Assembly (NCBI GenBank): GCA_944332375.1
Contig: CALVJU010000025.1
Coordinates: forward strand, 1 to 5,645
Direction of reading: 5' to 3'
Source of the DNA: an uncultured Bacilli bacterium
Lineage (GTDB): Bacteria > Bacillota_I > Bacilli_A > RF39 > UBA660
Length of the DNA stretch: 5,645 nt
How positions within the stretch are numbered: position 1 is the stretch's first letter; the number at the start of each line of letters is the position of its first letter. Of this stretch, positions 5,219-5,645 are shown piece by piece. The translations under genes were made by a program, and so were the position numbers. Below the pieces are notes generated by a model. It worked only from the letters and a program-made list of their open reading frames with translations, ran no database searches and was not told the origin of the DNA.

Positions 5219-5645
5219 TTGAATTCCTCCCTAAAATATCCATCAATACTTTTTCCACTCTCATCTCTTAATTGATCACAAGATTCGTGTAATACAATCT
5301 TTCCATCTTTAATAAAAATCACTTCATCTAATATTTTTTCAATATCAGAAATCAAATGGGTAGAAATCAGGATCGATGCATCTTCATTAAAATTCTTTAA
5401 AATTGTATCCAAGATATAATCTCGTGCTGCCGGATCCACTCCACCAATCGGTTCATCTAAAATATATAATTGTGCTTTACGACTCATTACTAAGATCAAT
5501 TGTACTTTTTCTTTCATACCTTTCGATAAAGTTTTTAATTGATCATTGGGGTTGATACCTAATTTTTTTAATAATTCGTAAGCGACTTCTTCACGGAAAT
5601 CATCATAAAAATCTTTAAAATATTGAATCACTTCTTTTATTCTCA
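5212..5645 (-). CDS. ABC transporter ATP-binding protein, C-terminal part (5' end outside window)
   Basis: The nucleotide-binding subunit that powers the adjacent permease. Counting from a GTG codon at 5631, it shows the ABC signature LSKGMKEK (35-42), Walker B LYILDEP (55-61) with catalytic Glu60, the D-loop GGVDP (63-67) and the switch His92 in STHL. The frame is open beyond that GTG to the window edge and encodes RIKE before VIQYFKDFYDDF. That stretch matches the region after the Q-loop in YtrB/BcrA-like ATPases, so GTG is not the start. About 90 residues with Walker A and the Q-loop should lie to the right, outside. The signature has K in place of the usual second G (LSKGMKEK for LSGGQ), which is common in this subgroup. 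It overlaps the permease start by seven bases. YtrB-like pairs are often preceded by a GntR regulator, which could be checked just beyond the edge. Confidence 0.92.
   Translation of the reverse strand, partial: RIKEVIQYFKDFYDDFREEVAYELLKKLGINPNDQLKTLSKGMKEKVQLILVMSRKAQLYILDEPIGGVDPAARDYILDTILKNFNEDASILISTHLISDIEKILDEVIFIKDGKIVLHESCDQLRDESGKSIDGYFREEFKC

Noticed and set aside
1..5645. CRISPR array, IS element ends or riboswitch
   Set aside because: No regularly spaced repeats, no transposase and no structured long leader; all intergenic gaps are under about 210 bases and are explained by promoters, terminators and the att site.

Overview
The window is AT-rich (roughly 30% G+C by eye). It has strong AGGAGG-type ribosome binding sites, near-consensus sigma-A promoters, and intrinsic terminators placed right at stop codons. 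This points to a low-GC Firmicute. Gene content and gut-Firmicute-like protein styles make an Erysipelotrichia/Turicibacter-type bacterium a reasonable guess, but no marker gene proves it.

Left part (1-799): the C-terminal catalytic domain of a tyrosine recombinase (reading frame open to the left edge) is followed 58 bases later by a sequence matching the last 20 bases of a tRNA-Pro gene, including CCA, and then by a tRNA-style terminator. The simplest reading is that the window opens on the right end of an integrative element (ICE, prophage or genomic island) inserted in a tRNA-Pro gene. The intact tRNA and the element cargo would lie to the left, outside the window.

Middle part (800-2671, + strand): two separate single-gene units. 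The first is a MerR-family regulator behind a promoter with the 19-bp spacer and dyad typical of MerR targets, so it is probably autoregulated. The second is a cytosolic calcineurin-like metallophosphoesterase behind a textbook TTGACA-17-TATAAT promoter. Each has its own terminator.

Right part (2642-5645, - strand): a two-gene operon reading leftward, convergent with the phosphoesterase. Its first gene is an unrecognised soluble helical protein; its second is a cytosolic protein with a weak NlpC/P60-like cysteine peptidase signature. Beyond a roughly 180-base intergenic region (promoter, an inverted repeat, one consensus DnaA box) come the last two genes of an ABC exporter operon: an ATPase cut by the window edge, overlapping by 7 bases an ABC-2-type six-helix permease, with a terminator at its end.

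No complete undescribed system is visible. The best candidates for follow-up are the uncharacterised two-gene operon (2650-4218) and whatever cargo lies left of the integrase.
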